In this document: one piece after another, positions 18,783 through 27,542 of the stretch
Layout of the letters: each line of letters begins with the position of its first letter
Numbering within the stretch: the stretch's first letter is position 1
Source: Terribacillus saccharophilus
GTDB lineage: Bacteria > Bacillota > Bacilli > Bacillales > Amphibacillaceae
Assembly: GCF_002272745.1 (NCBI RefSeq)
Contig: NZ_NPBD01000007.1
Location: 310,001-374,000 of the forward strand
DNA length: 64,000 bases
Reading direction: 5' to 3'
The notes under the pieces: model-generated
The model's database searches: none
Seen by the model: the letters and a program-made list of their open reading frames with translations, nothing else
Told to the model about the DNA's origin: nothing
Position numbers and translations under genes: made by a program

Positions 18783-19718
18783 ATGGGGAGAAAAGGGTTA
18801 TTTCTTTCCGTTGCCGGCTTAATTGGAGGGTACACAGCGCTTGTTGCGACACTTGTGAACAAGGAACTAAGGCAAATGAAAGCCTTCACGGAGGAAGAGA
18901 CGATCAGCCGGGAAGTGGAGGCTGGGCGCTACAACAAAGCTGCTTATGATGCAATGCGTAAAGAGGAGTTCAGTGTACCTTCAGGTGAAGGAAAGATTTA
19001 CGGTACACATTATGTAGGAGATCCCGATTCCCGGCATGTAATGGTCATCTCGCATGGAGTAGCTGTAAACAAATATAATTCCATTAAATACATGAATGTA
19101 TTCCTGGCCCTAGGTTTCAATGTCGTATTGTACGATCAGAGAAGACATGGACTTTCCGATGGCAAAAGTATTACGTATGGCTACCAGGAAAGGCATGATC
19201 TTGCCCGGGTGATTCAATGGACGAAGGAAAGATATGATTACGACTTGAAGCTTGGTGTGCATGGCGAATCAATGGGGGCAGCAACTGCTTTGCTTTATGC
19301 AGGCACAGTGGAAGATGGAGCTGATTTCTATATCGCTGATTGCCCTTACAGTGATTTTGCAGAACAAGTCGCCTATCGATTGAAAGTCCAATTCCATCTG
19401 CCGCGGCAAGTGTTTCTGCCAGCTGCAGAATTAATCGTGCGTAAGTTGGATGGCTACCGTTTCCAGGATGTCTCTCCGATTCACTCGGTCGCGAATATCG
19501 AGAAACCGGTTCTTTTTATCAGTAGCTTGCCAGATTCCTATATTCCCGTACAAATGACGAAGGATTTATACGCGAAGAAACAAAGTGGCTACAAGCAACT
19601 GCATCTGTTTGAAAAGGGTGACCATGCGATGTCACTAGCCGATAATAAGCTGGAATATGAGCAAGTCGTAAAGCAGTTTCTGCAAGAGATCAACATAAAA
19701 GCTCAGCCTGTCAGCTGA
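18783..19718 (+). CDS. Membrane-anchored alpha/beta hydrolase (YqkD-like)
   Basis: A 311-residue alpha/beta hydrolase with one N-terminal hydrophobic segment (residues about 5-25), so probably membrane-tethered. The catalytic nucleophile lies in GVHGESMGAATAL, the oxyanion region is VISHGVAVNKYN, and the C-terminal half holds candidate Asp (SSLPDSYIP) and His (KGDHAMSL). Length and motifs fit B. subtilis YqkD and similar esterases of unknown substrate. The promoter region contains the TetR operator, so it may belong to the same regulon as the MMPL exporter. GGGGGTAGTGAT precedes the ATG. Confidence 0.82.
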   Translation: MGRKGLFLSVAGLIGGYTALVATLVNKELRQMKAFTEEETISREVEAGRYNKAAYDAMRKEEFSVPSGEGKIYGTHYVGDPDSRHVMVISHGVAVNKYNSIKYMNVFLALGFNVVLYDQRRHGLSDGKSITYGYQERHDLARVIQWTKERYDYDLKLGVHGESMGAATALLYAGTVEDGADFYIADCPYSDFAEQVAYRLKVQFHLPRQVFLPAAELIVRKLDGYRFQDVSPIHSVANIEKPVLFISSLPDSYIPVQMTKDLYAKKQSGYKQLHLFEKGDHAMSLADNKLEYEQVVKQFLQEINIKAQPVS

Positions 19719-19725
19719 GCTTTTT
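19697..19725 (+). terminator. Terminator after the alpha/beta hydrolase
   Basis: AAAAGCTCAGC and GCTGAGCTTTTT form a hairpin around CTGTCA. Confidence 0.9.
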
Positions 19726-19801
19726 ATATGTCGAAATATAGCGTACTATTCTTCTGTGCTATCAATTGCTTTCCATAACCTTCAGATGCTACCATAGCTA
19801 C

Positions 19802-19815
19802 TGTAAGCGGTTTCC
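19802..19815. promoter_or_regulatory. Probable cre site upstream of dhaS
   Basis: TGTAAGCGGTTTCC matches the cre consensus TGWAANCGNTNWCA except for the last base. It lies 66 bases upstream of the dhaS start codon, near the likely promoter. Confidence 0.6.
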
Positions 19816-19880
19816 TATAGTCTATCATCTTGCATCACGACGCTTAGACAAAACTAGAATACAATCTGAGGAGGATTTCT

Positions 19881-21365
19881 ATGAGTCAATTAGCAGCAGG
19901 TATGCACGAGAAAGTGGAGCGTTTTCTGAATGGGACGAAGAAGCTGTATATCAATGGGGAGTTCGTAGCGAGTGCGACAGAGAAGACTTTCGATTCGTAT
20001 AACCCAGCAACTGGCGAAGTACTCGCGACTGTTTATGAAGCGGGGGTAGAAGATATCGACCGTGCAGTGAAGGCAGCGCGACTTGCATTCGATGAAGGCC
20101 CTTGGTCGACGATGACGGCAGCAGAACGAAGCAGAATCATGTACAAGCTAGCTGACTTGATGGAAGAAAATGCAGATGCACTTGCCCAGCTCGAGACATT
20201 GGACAATGGGAAACCGATCAGGGAAACGAGCAATGCGGATATTCCGCTGGCGATTGAACATATGCGCTACTATGCGGGCTGGTCGACTAAGATTGTCGGA
20301 CAGACGATTCCCGTCAATGGCCCATACTTCAACTATACAAGGCATGAAGCACTCGGTGTGGTAGGACAGATCATTCCATGGAACTTCCCGCTATTAATGG
20401 CGATGTGGAAGCTTGGAGCAGCTCTCGCAACCGGCTGTACAGTTGTACTGAAGCCTGCCGAGCAGACGCCATTGTCTGCACTATACTTAGCAGAACTAGC
20501 AGAGAAAGCAGGTTTCCCAGCTGGTGTTCTCAATATCGTACCTGGATTCGGGGAAACGGCAGGTCAGCCGCTAGTCGATCATCCTCAGGTTGATAAGATA
20601 GCATTCACGGGATCCACAAGCGTCGGGAAACAAATCATGGCGAATGCTTCCAAAACGTTGAAAAGGGTAACATTAGAACTTGGCGGTAAATCACCGAATA
20701 TTGTTCTGCCAGATGCAGATCTAACAAAGGCAATTCCTGGTACATTGAACGGTGTAATGTTTAACCAAGGACAAGTCTGCTGCGCTGGGTCACGTGTTTT
20801 TATCCAGAAAAAGCAATTTGATAATGTGATCGCGGATATGGCTTCTCATGCAGAGAAAATAAAGCAAGGTGCTGGTATTCATGCAGATACAGAAATCGGT
20901 CCGCTTGTATCATTGGAGCAGCAAGAGCGAGTGCTTGGCTATATTGAGAAGGGAAGAAATGAAGGAGCAGAGCTCATCACTGGAGGCAGTAAGCCACAAG
21001 AGCAAGGCTATTTTGTTTCGCCGACAATCTTCGCTGATGTACGTGATGAAATGACAATCGCCAAAGAAGAAATCTTCGGGCCAGTCATCTCAGCGATGCC
21101 TTATGATGATTTGGATGAACTAATTCGCCGCGCCAATGCCAGTGAGTACGGTCTTGCAGCAGGGGTATGGACGCAGGACGTCACAAAAGCACATTATATT
21201 GCAAACCGTCTTCGGGCTGGAACAGTATGGGTGAACTGCTACAATGCTTTCGATGCTGCCTCTCCTTTCGGCGGATACAAACAATCTGGTATCGGCAGAG
21301 AAATGGGCTCGTACGCGTTGAATAACTATACAGAAGTAAAGAGTGTCTGGATCGGGATGGAATAA
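19881..21365 (+). CDS. dhaS: NAD-dependent aldehyde dehydrogenase (DhaS-like)
   Basis: A 494-residue aldehyde dehydrogenase oxidising aldehydes to acids in the cytosol. The family features are complete: IIPWNFPLLMAMWKL (coenzyme site), GFGETAGQPL, FTGSTSVGK (Rossmann Gly), the general-base Glu in LELGGKSP, the nucleophile Cys in NQGQVCCAGSR, and EEIFGPV. Length and the N-terminal FLNGTKKLYINGEFV match B. subtilis DhaS. TGAGGAGG stands just before the ATG. A likely cre site upstream suggests CcpA control. Monocistronic with its own terminator. Confidence 0.92.
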   Translation: MSQLAAGMHEKVERFLNGTKKLYINGEFVASATEKTFDSYNPATGEVLATVYEAGVEDIDRAVKAARLAFDEGPWSTMTAAERSRIMYKLADLMEENADALAQLETLDNGKPIRETSNADIPLAIEHMRYYAGWSTKIVGQTIPVNGPYFNYTRHEALGVVGQIIPWNFPLLMAMWKLGAALATGCTVVLKPAEQTPLSALYLAELAEKAGFPAGVLNIVPGFGETAGQPLVDHPQVDKIAFTGSTSVGKQIMANASKTLKRVTLELGGKSPNIVLPDADLTKAIPGTLNGVMFNQGQVCCAGSRVFIQKKQFDNVIADMASHAEKIKQGAGIHADTEIGPLVSLEQQERVLGYIEKGRNEGAELITGGSKPQEQGYFVSPTIFADVRDEMTIAKEEIFGPVISAMPYDDLDELIRRANASEYGLAAGVWTQDVTKAHYIANRLRAGTVWVNCYNAFDAASPFGGYKQSGIGREMGSYALNNYTEVKSVWIGME

Positions 21366-21368
21366 TGT

Positions 21369-21404
21369 AAAAGAGCCTGCGCTAGTTGGTGCAGGCTCTT
21401 TTAA
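21369..21404 (+). terminator. Terminator after dhaS
   Basis: AAAAGAGCCTGC and GCAGGCTCTTTT form a 12-bp stem; the mhqD stop lies just beyond on the other strand. Confidence 0.9.
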
Positions 21405-21436
21405 TACACAAAAAAAGCATAGCCAAAGGCGTATGC

Positions 21437-22042
21437 TTAAAAGTGTTTACGATACCATGCAGCAGCTGCTTGGACCTCTGTATGGGTCAGGCTGTGACCG
21501 TTACTTTCCCAGTGAATGGATGCGTCAGCACCAGATTCCCCAAGCATCTGCTCAAGCTCTATTGCTTCAGATCTCGGGCAGATTGGATCGTTATCTCCAG
21601 CAGTAATGAACACAGGTGTTCCTTGCTGCTGGGCAAGTGTGATATTTCGTCTTGGTACCATTGGATGATGCAAGATTGCTCCTTTGAGTGAAGCAGTGTA
21701 ATGATAGAGGAGGCTGGCGGCAATATTTGCACCATTGGAATAACCAATTGCGATAATATTGTCTCGATTGAATTCGTATTTCTCCGCTGCTTCATCTAGG
21801 AAGCTGCGCAGTTCTTCCGTGCGGAAAATCAAATCCTCTTCATCGAAAACACCTTCGGCCAGACGTTTGAAGAAGCGCGGCATGCCATTTTCGGAAACAT
21901 TTCCCCGTACGCTCAATACGGCTGCATCAGGATCAATCATGTCGGCTAGCGGCAAAAGATCCTTTTCCGTTCCGCCAGTACCGTGCAGCAGTAAAAATGT
22001 CGGTTTGTCTGCTTGTTTAGCAGCTTTGAAAACGTGTATCAT
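21437..22042 (-). CDS. mhqD: MhqD-like carboxylesterase/hydrolase
   Basis: A 201-residue alpha/beta hydrolase of the phospholipase/carboxylesterase family, highly like B. subtilis MhqD (YodD). Visible are LLLHGTGGTEKDLLPLA (oxyanion loop), the nucleophile in AIGYSNGANIAA, Asp in TAGDNDPIC and His in SNGHSLTH. In B. subtilis MhqD belongs to the quinone and catechol stress regulon. It is cotranscribed with the downstream-acting regulator mhqR, whose gene lies 14 bases before it, and GGAGGAATAAAC sits before its ATG. Confidence 0.9.
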   Translation of the reverse strand: MIHVFKAAKQADKPTFLLLHGTGGTEKDLLPLADMIDPDAAVLSVRGNVSENGMPRFFKRLAEGVFDEEDLIFRTEELRSFLDEAAEKYEFNRDNIIAIGYSNGANIAASLLYHYTASLKGAILHHPMVPRRNITLAQQQGTPVFITAGDNDPICPRSEAIELEQMLGESGADASIHWESNGHSLTHTEVQAAAAWYRKHF

Positions 22043-22056
22043 GTTTATTCCTCCTT

Positions 22057-22509
22057 TTATTTGTCAGTCGAATTACCCTCAGCATACAAGCCTAATGTTT
22101 TAATATGTTCAATGACTTGGGCTTTTTCATCATCGTCAAGACCTGCTAAAATGCTGTGGATCGCTTGTTCATGCTTCGGAAAATAGTCTTCCATGAAAGC
22201 GCGTCCTTTTTCCGTCAAAGTTGCGAACGTGATGCGTCGATCGTCAGGACAGGGGCGTCTTCTGATCATTTCTTTTTGCACAAGACGATCTACTACATAA
22301 GAAATGCTGCTACTGGATAACAGGACTTTACTGCCAATTTTCTGGATCGGCTGATCTCCTTTATGGAATAGCAGTTCCATCACAGCGAATTCCGTCAAAT
22401 TGATTCCTTGCTTCTTAATATCTTCCTCGACCCGTTTCTTAATGGACTGGAGTGCTCTTGTCAGTACAATGAATAACTTCAACGATAAACCTACGTTATC
22501 AGATGCCAT
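22057..22509 (-). CDS. mhqR: MarR-type repressor MhqR
   Basis: A 150-residue MarR-family winged-helix repressor. SLKLFIVLTRALQSI (dimer helix), NLTEFAVMELLFHKGDQPIQKIG and the recognition helix SSSISYVVDRLVQKEMIRR with the wing CPDDRRIT closely match B. subtilis MhqR (YkvE), which represses hydrolases, dioxygenases and azoreductases induced by methylhydroquinone. The palindrome ATCTCGAATTCGAGAT 22 bases upstream of its start is the known MhqR operator, so the mhqR-mhqD operon is autoregulated. No conserved Cys sensor is seen near the N-terminus, consistent with MhqR responding by an indirect or non-thiol route. Confidence 0.92.
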   Translation of the reverse strand: MASDNVGLSLKLFIVLTRALQSIKKRVEEDIKKQGINLTEFAVMELLFHKGDQPIQKIGSKVLLSSSSISYVVDRLVQKEMIRRRPCPDDRRITFATLTEKGRAFMEDYFPKHEQAIHSILAGLDDDEKAQVIEHIKTLGLYAEGNSTDK

Positions 22510-22530
22510 AGTCTTTCACGCTTCCTTTTT

Positions 22531-22546
22531 ATCTCGAATTCGAGAT
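22531..22546. promoter_or_regulatory. MhqR operator
   Basis: ATCTCGAATTCGAGAT is a perfect 16-bp palindrome and equals the core of the published B. subtilis MhqR box (tATCTcgaAtTCgAGATa). It lies directly upstream of mhqR. Confidence 0.9.
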
Positions 22547-22581
22547 AATTATATGCAATAAATGAAAGAATGTCAATAATG

Positions 22582-22602
22582 GGGAGCCGGAAACCGGCTC
22601 CT
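22582..22602 (-). terminator. Weak terminator or stem-loop after pepT
   Basis: GGAGCCGG and CCGGCTCC form a GC-rich hairpin with an AAA loop downstream of the pepT stop on the minus strand; the T tail is poor. Confidence 0.5.
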
Positions 22603-22605
22603 TGT

Positions 22606-23841
22606 TTATTTTGCTTGTTCTTCATACAGTTTTGCGATTTCAATGATAACCTTTGTTGCTTTTTCCATATTGTCGACGCTAATATATTCAAACTTGCCAT
22701 GGTAGTTTTCGCCACCTGTAAAGACATTTGGTGTTGGCAAGCCTTTATAAGAAATTTGCGACCCGTCTGTCGCACCGCGAATTGGTTTGATCACTGGTTC
22801 GATGTCCAGGCGCTTCATCGCATCTGATGCGATATCAACGATTTCCATGACTGGTTCGATTTTCTCGCGCATGTTGTAATATTGGTCATGCATATCAAGT
22901 TGGATGCTCTTGTCGCCGTAGTCTGCTTTGATTTCGGCAGTGATTTCTTCAAACAATGCTTTTTTCGCTTCAAATTTGTCTCTATCATGATCCCGAAGGA
23001 TATACTGCAGCTTTGTCTGTTCGACGTCTCCTTGGATAGAAAGCAGGTGGAAGAATCCTTCACGTCCTTCTGTATATTCTGGTGCTTCATCCTCTGGCAG
23101 CTTCTCATGGAATTCCATAGCGATCTTCATGCTGTTTACCATCTTGTTTTTGGCTGTTCCTGGATGTACGTTGTTACCGTTGAAAGTAACTTTGGCTTGT
23201 GCACCATTGAAGTTTTCATACTCCAATTCACCTAGCGGACCGCCATCCATTGTATACGCGTATGTAGCACCGAAAGCTTCTACATCAAATTTATGCGGTC
23301 CACGGCCGATTTCTTCATCTGGTGTGAAGGCAACGCGGATTTTGCCATGCTTGATTTCTGGATGCTGAATCAAATATTCCATAGCCGTCATAATTTCTGC
23401 GATACCTGCTTTGTTATCTGCTCCAAGAAGCGTTGTACCATCTGTCGTCATGAGCGTATGTCCTTTATAGCCAGGCAATTCAGGAAATTCAGCTGCGGAC
23501 AGAATCACATCAAGCTCTTCGTTGAGTGTGATATCATTTCCGTCAAAATTCTCAATTACTTGCGGATTGACATTGTTACCAGTGAAATCTGTCGCTGTAT
23601 CAACATGTGCCATAAAACCGATAACTGGTACATCTTTGTCCGTTGTAGCCGGCAGTGTTGCCATCACATAGCCATTTTCGTCAATTGTGACTTCTTCCAT
23701 TCCAATCTGTTTCAGCTCGTCAACAAGCATATTTGCTAGCTCAAGCTGTCCCGTTGTAGAAGGGGTCGTTTCGATATCTTCATTTGATTGTGTATCCACT
23801 TTTGCATATGTAGTTAGGCGGTCGATCAATGTTTGTTTCAT
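22606..23841 (-). CDS. pepT: Peptidase T (aminotripeptidase)
   Basis: A cytosolic M20B metallopeptidase of 411 residues that removes the N-terminal residue of tripeptides. Zinc ligands are seen in GFMAHVDTA (His, Asp), [12 protein letters not shown] (bridging Asp), [10 protein letters not shown] (catalytic Glu and ligand Glu) and the C-terminal [12 protein letters not shown] (His). The dimerisation domain with [16 protein letters not shown] is intact. I chose the second ATG, nine bases after AAGGAG, which gives the B. subtilis PepT length. Monocistronic. Confidence 0.95.
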   Translation of the reverse strand: MKQTLIDRLTTYAKVDTQSNEDIETTPSTTGQLELANMLVDELKQIGMEEVTIDENGYVMATLPATTDKDVPVIGFMAHVDTATDFTGNNVNPQVIENFDGNDITLNEELDVILSAAEFPELPGYKGHTLMTTDGTTLLGADNKAGIAEIMTAMEYLIQHPEIKHGKIRVAFTPDEEIGRGPHKFDVEAFGATYAYTMDGGPLGELEYENFNGAQAKVTFNGNNVHPGTAKNKMVNSMKIAMEFHEKLPEDEAPEYTEGREGFFHLLSIQGDVEQTKLQYILRDHDRDKFEAKKALFEEITAEIKADYGDKSIQLDMHDQYYNMREKIEPVMEIVDIASDAMKRLDIEPVIKPIRGATDGSQISYKGLPTPNVFTGGENYHGKFEYISVDNMEKATKVIIEIAKLYEEQAK

Positions 23842-23951
23842 CAACTTCATCTCCTTGGAGTTTATATTACTAGTTTAGCATGAAAGGTATACACTGAAAC
23901 AGGTGCTGCATGCGTGTATAATAGGGAGAAAAAGAAAATGGGGGAAACGTT

Positions 23952-25049
23952 ATGCATATTGTCGTTGTGGGCGGCGGAATTGCCGGAGCCAGCACAGCCT
24001 ATCATTTGGCCAGATCAGGAGCCAAAGTGACGATAGTCGATTCAAAAGCAAAAGGGCAGGCTACCGCTGCTGGAGCAGGTATCATTTCTCCTTGGCTGTC
24101 AAAGCGTGTAAGAATTAAACCTTATTTCAGCTTAGCCAAAGCAGGCGCTATCTATTATCCTGAGCTGCTTGAGATGCTGAAGGAAGATGGTCAGCAAGAT
24201 GTGAGTTATAAGCAAGTGGGAGCATTGTATGTGAGTGCGAGTGATAAAAGGCTGGATGAACTGGAAAAACTTGCTTACAAACAGCGGGTTGAGACACCTG
24301 AAATCGGGGAAATTAAAAGACTAAGTGCAGAAGAAGCGCGGGTTAAATTTCCACCATTGCGAGAAGATATGACAGCTCTCTTTCTTGAAGGCGCCGCACG
24401 CGTTGATGGACGGCAGCTGCTTCAAGCTTTACTGGAAGCAGGAGAAAAACACGGTGTTCGGTACGTGCAGGGAGATGCGACTTTGCTTCATAAAGGAAAC
24501 AAGGTCACTGGTGTACGAGTTAACGAGGAAACAATTGAAGCAGAAACTGTTGTTGCTGCTGCTGGAGCGTGGATCAACAAGCTGCTGGAACCGGTTAATA
24601 TTAAACTTCCGGTAGAGCCGCAAAAAGGGCAGATCATGCATATGCATGTCGACGCTGATACAAGCAACTGGCCTGTCATCCTACCGAAAAGCAGCCACTA
24701 TCTGCTCGGCTTTGATAACGGAAAGGTTGTGGCGGGTGCTACGAGAGAAGTGGGCTCTGGTTATGATACAAAGCAGACGGCTGCAGGTATGCAGGAAGTG
24801 TTACGGGAAGCATTGAAGGTTGCGCCGGGTCTTGCAGATGAGGAAGTGACGGAATTCCGCATCGGTCTCCGTCCAGCAGGTCCGAACCCATACCCAATTC
24901 TTGGTCCAGTGAAGGATGTTGACGGACTTCACTTGGCTGCAGGATTTGGTCCTGCTGGGCTCAACCTTGCACCATTTTCAGGAAAGTTGGTAGCAGAGGT
25001 AATACTTGGACAGACGCAAGACTTGGATATTACACCGTATTTATTATAA
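23952..25049 (+). CDS. FAD-dependent amine/D-amino-acid oxidoreductase (DAO family)
   Basis: A 365-residue flavoprotein of the glycine oxidase/DadA family. It opens with the dinucleotide motif VVVGGGIAGASTAYHLA and the Glu-less strand end VTIVDSKA; GAGIISPWLS follows. A second FAD-contacting block is VVAAAGAWINKLLEPV, and the C-terminal GLRPAGPNPYPILGPV and LHLAAGFGPAGLNLAPFSG complete the family pattern. It likely oxidises a small amine or amino acid in the cytosol. GGGGGAAACG precedes the ATG. It is followed after 55 bases by an esterase gene without a terminator between, so they may share a transcript. Confidence 0.85.
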   Translation: MHIVVVGGGIAGASTAYHLARSGAKVTIVDSKAKGQATAAGAGIISPWLSKRVRIKPYFSLAKAGAIYYPELLEMLKEDGQQDVSYKQVGALYVSASDKRLDELEKLAYKQRVETPEIGEIKRLSAEEARVKFPPLREDMTALFLEGAARVDGRQLLQALLEAGEKHGVRYVQGDATLLHKGNKVTGVRVNEETIEAETVVAAAGAWINKLLEPVNIKLPVEPQKGQIMHMHVDADTSNWPVILPKSSHYLLGFDNGKVVAGATREVGSGYDTKQTAAGMQEVLREALKVAPGLADEEVTEFRIGLRPAGPNPYPILGPVKDVDGLHLAAGFGPAGLNLAPFSGKLVAEVILGQTQDLDITPYLL

Positions 25050-25104
25050 GCTAATAGTAGCATGAAACAGCATATGAGCGGACAGAGGGGAGGAAAGAGA
25101 TAGC

Positions 25105-26070
25105 ATGTTGCGGAGAAAAAGAGCTTGGGTTCTGGGTGTCATCATTTTGGCAATCGGAATCCTGCTCCTCATCGGCAGTCTCTTTTCTTCTGAGATTAGA
25201 GCATTTATGGCAATTGATCAAAGCAATAAACAGCCGAATATACCCGAGCCGGAAAATGTCGTAGCTGTGAAGGATATTGCCTATCCGACCGAAAATTATG
25301 ATGGCAAATTAGACTTCTATTATCCTGAAGAGGCCGAAGGAAAGCTCCCGATCGTCATCTATATCCATGGAGGCGGATGGATTGGGGGCGACAAGGAAGC
25401 CCAAAATCCATTCACGATGTGGATTGCATCAAAGGGCTACCTGGTAGTGAACGTAAATTACGGGCTGGCACCGGAATATAATTTTCCGACACAGCTTTAT
25501 CAATTGAACGATGCTATCAGCTTTGCATTGCGGGAAGCACCCCGTTACCAAGGTGATACGGAACAAATATTTATTGGCGGGGGATCAGCGGGTGCAAACC
25601 TTGCCGGCATGGTTGCAGCAATGGCTACCAATCCAACTACAGAATCAGTGATTGGCGAGAATTCAGCACTTCAGCCGGATCAGATTCGGGGTACACTGCT
25701 TTACAATGGTGTATTGAACTTGGAGGATGCTCAGCAGACGGGCTTCAACAATATGACGACATTCTTGTGGTCATATACAGGTAATAAAAATTATTCGCAT
25801 GACCCGCGGCTGCGAGATATGTCTCCCGTCTTTCAGATTACGGAGGATTATCCGCCTACTTTCATTTCATCAGGTGAGTCTGATAAACTGCACCCCCAAA
25901 GCGTGGAGATGGCAGATGAACTAGAGAAGGAAGGGGTGGAAGTAGAGAGGATGTTCTTTGACACTTCCCATCCGGCTGCCGGTCATGAATACCAGCGAAA
26001 ATTATATTTGGAAGAAGCGCAATACAGCTTTGATCACATGATCGACTTTTTGCAAGCACATTCGGAATGA
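25105..26070 (+). CDS. Membrane-anchored esterase/lipase (HSL-type alpha/beta hydrolase)
   Basis: A 321-residue hydrolase with an N-terminal hydrophobic segment (residues about 8-28) that probably anchors it outside the membrane. The HGG motif IYIHGGGWIGGDKEAQ supplies the oxyanion hole, the nucleophile is in FIGGGSAGANLAG, and Asp and His candidates are in SSGESDKLHPQS and HPAAGHEYQ. This is the hormone-sensitive-lipase/carboxylesterase group that acts on short-chain esters. The natural substrate is unknown. A terminator follows. Confidence 0.85.
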   Translation: MLRRKRAWVLGVIILAIGILLLIGSLFSSEIRAFMAIDQSNKQPNIPEPENVVAVKDIAYPTENYDGKLDFYYPEEAEGKLPIVIYIHGGGWIGGDKEAQNPFTMWIASKGYLVVNVNYGLAPEYNFPTQLYQLNDAISFALREAPRYQGDTEQIFIGGGSAGANLAGMVAAMATNPTTESVIGENSALQPDQIRGTLLYNGVLNLEDAQQTGFNNMTTFLWSYTGNKNYSHDPRLRDMSPVFQITEDYPPTFISSGESDKLHPQSVEMADELEKEGVEVERMFFDTSHPAAGHEYQRKLYLEEAQYSFDHMIDFLQAHSE

Positions 26071-26100
26071 CCTCAGGTTAGAGCCTGGGGTCATTTTTTA
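26068..26100 (+). terminator. Terminator after the esterase gene
   Basis: TGACCtCAGG and CCTGgGGTCA form an imperfect hairpin followed by six T; it includes the stop codon. Confidence 0.8.
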
Positions 26101-26169
26101 TTTTAATACTCCATGGAATTTCCTGTAAAATGTCTATATAATTAGAAAATATAGAAAAGGGGGAATACG

Positions 26170-27420
26170 ATGCGATTTAGGGATTTTCATCCAAATATAA
26201 AGATAAGGCTAGTGGAATCCTTCGTGTCAAGCTTGATTGGAAGTATGGTGACCCCATTTATGACCATCTACTTGGCGATGCATTTCGGAGCGAAAGTGGC
26301 AGGTCTGCTGCTGCTTGTCAATGTATTCCTCGGAATCGGGATGTCCTTGCTTGGCGGTTACTTTAGTGATTTATTCGGACGGCGCAAAATCATGCTGGTA
26401 GCTGAAACACTCCGGCTGGTAGCATTTTTTATGATGATGGTTAGTAATTCGCCATGGTTCGAATCAGCTGAGATAACGTACGCGATGATCATGCTGAACA
26501 GTATTTGCTGGGGATTGGCTGGACCAGCTAATGACGCCATGCTGATTGATGTCAGTACACCAGATCAGCGCCGTCTTATTTATTCTATTGGATATTGGGC
26601 TAGTAATTTATCCATCGCCTTGGGTGGTATCGCTGGAGCCTTCATGTTTGAGAACTTTTTATTCCAGTTATTCATGGCGCTGACGATCACCGCAGCAGGA
26701 ACGTTGTTTGTCGTCTACTTCTTTATAACGGAGACGCATTTTCCAAAGAAAGTGGAGGTCAAACCGTTACAGCACGTGACACAGATTATTGGGACCTATC
26801 AATCGGTCATGCAGGATCGGCTATTTGTCTGGTTCATTGCCGGCGGAATTCTGGTCCTGAGCATGGAATTCCAGCTGACAAGTTATATCGGAATCCGATT
26901 GTCGGAAGAAATGCCGACACAGCAATTCTTGTTCTGGGAAATAGATGGCGTAAAAATGATGGGTTTGTTGCGAAGTGAAAATACGATCTTAGTTGCCTTG
27001 CTTGCCTTATTTGCTGCCAAGCTTATTGTTGGGATGAAGGACAGATTCGTTCTCGTTGCCAGCTGTCTTATCTTTACAATGGGGTACGCGGCGCTGACAT
27101 TTTCGAATCATATTTGGATGCTGTTCATCATGATGGCAGTACTAACAATCGGTGAGGTATTCCGGGTGCCAGTGGAGCAGTCCTATATGGCAGCAATTCC
27201 GCCGGATGACAAGCGCAGTGCATACATGGCATTCGGAGGTCTCCAGTACAACCTCTCCATGTTGATTGTTTCCTTGACTGTTACACTTAGCGGATTTCTA
27301 TCATCGATCACGATGGGGATATTACTTACCATGATTGGTCTGGCTGGTACTTTCATTTTGTATATGATTACCCCGCAGCTCGATATTAGAAAGCTGGAAG
27401 CGGAACAAAAAGCAGTCTAG
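26170..27420 (+). CDS. MFS transporter
   Basis: A 416-residue major facilitator with about twelve membrane segments. MFS motif A is GGYFSDLFGRRKIMLV between segments 2 and 3, and NSICWGLAGPANDAMLIDVSTPDQRRLIYSIGYW spans segments 4-5, a pattern of the MdtH/YttB-like drug exporters. A hydrophilic stretch around residues 255-275 (MPTQQFLFWEIDGVKMMG) is longer than usual between segments 7 and 8. Monocistronic, with AAAAGGGGGA before the ATG. Substrate unknown. Confidence 0.82.
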   Translation: MRFRDFHPNIKIRLVESFVSSLIGSMVTPFMTIYLAMHFGAKVAGLLLLVNVFLGIGMSLLGGYFSDLFGRRKIMLVAETLRLVAFFMMMVSNSPWFESAEITYAMIMLNSICWGLAGPANDAMLIDVSTPDQRRLIYSIGYWASNLSIALGGIAGAFMFENFLFQLFMALTITAAGTLFVVYFFITETHFPKKVEVKPLQHVTQIIGTYQSVMQDRLFVWFIAGGILVLSMEFQLTSYIGIRLSEEMPTQQFLFWEIDGVKMMGLLRSENTILVALLALFAAKLIVGMKDRFVLVASCLIFTMGYAALTFSNHIWMLFIMMAVLTIGEVFRVPVEQSYMAAIPPDDKRSAYMAFGGLQYNLSMLIVSLTVTLSGFLSSITMGILLTMIGLAGTFILYMITPQLDIRKLEAEQKAV

Positions 27421-27450
27421 ATGTAAGTGGTTATACATAAAAACTTCCCA

Positions 27451-27482
27451 GAAAGCGTTCCTAACATTAGGGCGCTTTTTCG
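27451..27482 (+). terminator. Terminator after the MFS gene
   Basis: AAAGCGttCCTAA and TTAGGgCGCTTT form a hairpin followed by TTT. Confidence 0.75.
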
Positions 27483-27511
27483 TATTTAGGAAAAAGCAAT
27501 CCAAATTACAG

Positions 27512-27542
27512 AAAAAAAGACGAGGATATAATCCCCGTCTTC
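27512..27542 (-). terminator. Terminator of the czrA-czcD operon
   Basis: On the minus strand GAAGACGGGG and CCTCGTCTT pair imperfectly, followed by seven T, just past the czcD stop. Confidence 0.8.
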
